Source: Corallincola sp. (GTDB lineage Bacteria; Pseudomonadota; Gammaproteobacteria; Enterobacterales; Neiellaceae). Taken from it: DNA of 5,626 nt. Within the stretch, counting starts at the first letter, position 1; each line of letters starts with the position of its first letter. Positions 5,211 through 5,626 of this stretch are shown piece by piece. The notes below the pieces were generated by a model. The model saw only the letters and a list, made by a program, of their open reading frames with translations, was not told the origin of the DNA and made no database searches. The stretch covers positions 1-5,626 of the forward strand of contig JAGOCY010000117.1 in assembly GCA_017998495.1 (NCBI GenBank), read 5' to 3'. The position numbers were made by a program, and so were the translations under genes.

Positions 5211-5626
5211 ATGACAGCCCTGCAGCTTTCAGCACAGACGCCACACCACCCGGACCTCAGCGCCGCCATTTGTCACCTGGGGCCATTACCGGGCCAACCA
5301 CTGACCGCAGCAGCAGCGGCAGTGCTGTTCGCTCAGGTTGGTCAGCCACCCGCCGCGCTGGTGGGCTGCTCACAAACACCACCGCTGCTGTGGCTGCTGG
5401 CGATCGAGCGCTATCCACAGGCCCAGCGCTGCTTTTACGACCATCAACAGCAGCAGTGGCTGGCATGGCCGCCGCTGGCCACCACCACGGCCGCAGCGCC
5501 AGCCGCTCCGGTGCAGGCGAAGGCGGCAGCCAAGGTTGAAGCCGCGCAGTCAACAACAGCGCCTACTGCCGCAGCACCTGTAACGCCGGCTGTCGCTGCA
5601 GCGCCAGGCAGCGACGCCAAGCCCAC
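5211..5626 (+). CDS. Pro/Ala-rich protein, N-terminal 138 residues only (continues beyond window)
   Basis: An open frame from ATG 5211 to the right edge. Residues about 14-88 look like a small folded domain (LSAAICHLGPLPGQPLTAAA, a LLWLLAIERYPQ helix, then an aromatic CFYDHQQQQWLAWPPL). From about 89 it becomes a low-complexity Ala/Pro/Thr/Val tract with scattered Lys and Glu, typical of a flexible linker that joins domains or spans an envelope layer. Since the rest is missing, no function is assigned; the interesting domain may be downstream. There is no signal peptide or clear membrane helix in this part. Other frames here are also open because of the GC-rich codon repeats; this one is chosen for its ribosome binding site, its direction and its fit after the phosphatase-like gene. 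Confidence 0.65.
   Translation, partial: MTALQLSAQTPHHPDLSAAICHLGPLPGQPLTAAAAAVLFAQVGQPPAALVGCSQTPPLLWLLAIERYPQAQRCFYDHQQQQWLAWPPLATTTAAAPAAPVQAKAAAKVEAAQSTTAPTAAAPVTPAVAAAPGSDAKP

Noticed and set aside
4729..5244. 171-aa minus-strand frame opposite the phosphatase-like gene
   Set aside because: It is antisense to a protein with full-length similarity to the lambda phosphatase family.
5257..5556. 99-aa minus-strand frame, plus other plus-strand frames at the right edge
   Set aside because: The Ala/Pro codon repeats keep several frames open. Only the plus frame from 5211 has a ribosome binding site and continues the cluster's direction.
1..5626. CRISPR array, tRNA, rRNA or insertion sequence
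   Set aside because: No regularly spaced direct repeats, RNA-gene signatures, transposase motifs or terminal inverted repeats were found. The RT belongs to a Cas1 fusion and not to a group II intron or retron.

Overview
The window carries the adaptation end of a CRISPR-Cas locus on the minus strand, and a divergent run of small, mostly membrane-type accessory genes on the plus strand. It is GC-rich with purine-rich ribosome binding sites. The LRAT-like, lambda-phosphatase-like and DUF697-like families, together with an RT-Cas1 fusion, fit a Gram-negative, probably gammaproteobacterial host. That placement is an inference, because nothing here is a taxonomic marker.

Minus strand, 1-2051. A gene entering from the left edge (1-1496, 3' end outside the window) encodes a reverse transcriptase fused to the N-terminal part of Cas1. 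All RT motifs are present, including the catalytic YADD, and a long acidic, proline-rich linker leads into the Cas1 beta-strand domain. There is no N-terminal Cas6 domain. Such fusions are known from type III CRISPR-Cas loci, where they can acquire spacers from RNA. The rest of Cas1, any cas2, the interference genes and the array must lie left of position 1; no CRISPR repeats are visible here. Directly upstream in the same direction (1551-2051) is a small LRAT-like (permuted NlpC/P60-type) cysteine enzyme with a hydrophobic N-terminus. The 54-base gap suggests co-transcription.

Divergent control region, 2052-2372. It contains no convincing gene. It holds two copies of the palindrome-centred 10-mer AAAGCTTTTG, an ATTGGCCAAT palindrome and a short GC-rich hairpin. 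A third copy of the 10-mer lies in the next plus-strand gap.

Plus strand, 2373-5626. Six co-oriented genes, each with a good ribosome binding site, follow: (1) a 132-aa stand-alone DUF697-like helical membrane protein; (2) an 86-aa protein with a C-terminal membrane helix; (3) a 46-aa protein; (4) a 274-aa protein with a possible PD-(D/E)xK-like head and a Gly/Ala-rich hydrophobic tail; (5) a 270-aa protein homologous to lambda-type Ser/Thr phosphatases in which most active-site residues are replaced, so probably a pseudophosphatase; (6) the start of a Pro/Ala-rich protein that runs off the right edge. Two translation leaders share a 21-base block, a sign that these genes are related in history or control.

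Working hypothesis (inference): the plus-strand genes form one membrane-associated module, possibly a defence or stress effector, that sits next to an RNA-capable CRISPR adaptation operon, with the LRAT-like enzyme as an ancillary gene of that operon. The sequence shows adjacency and orientation, not function. Whether the association holds across genomes is the deciding test.
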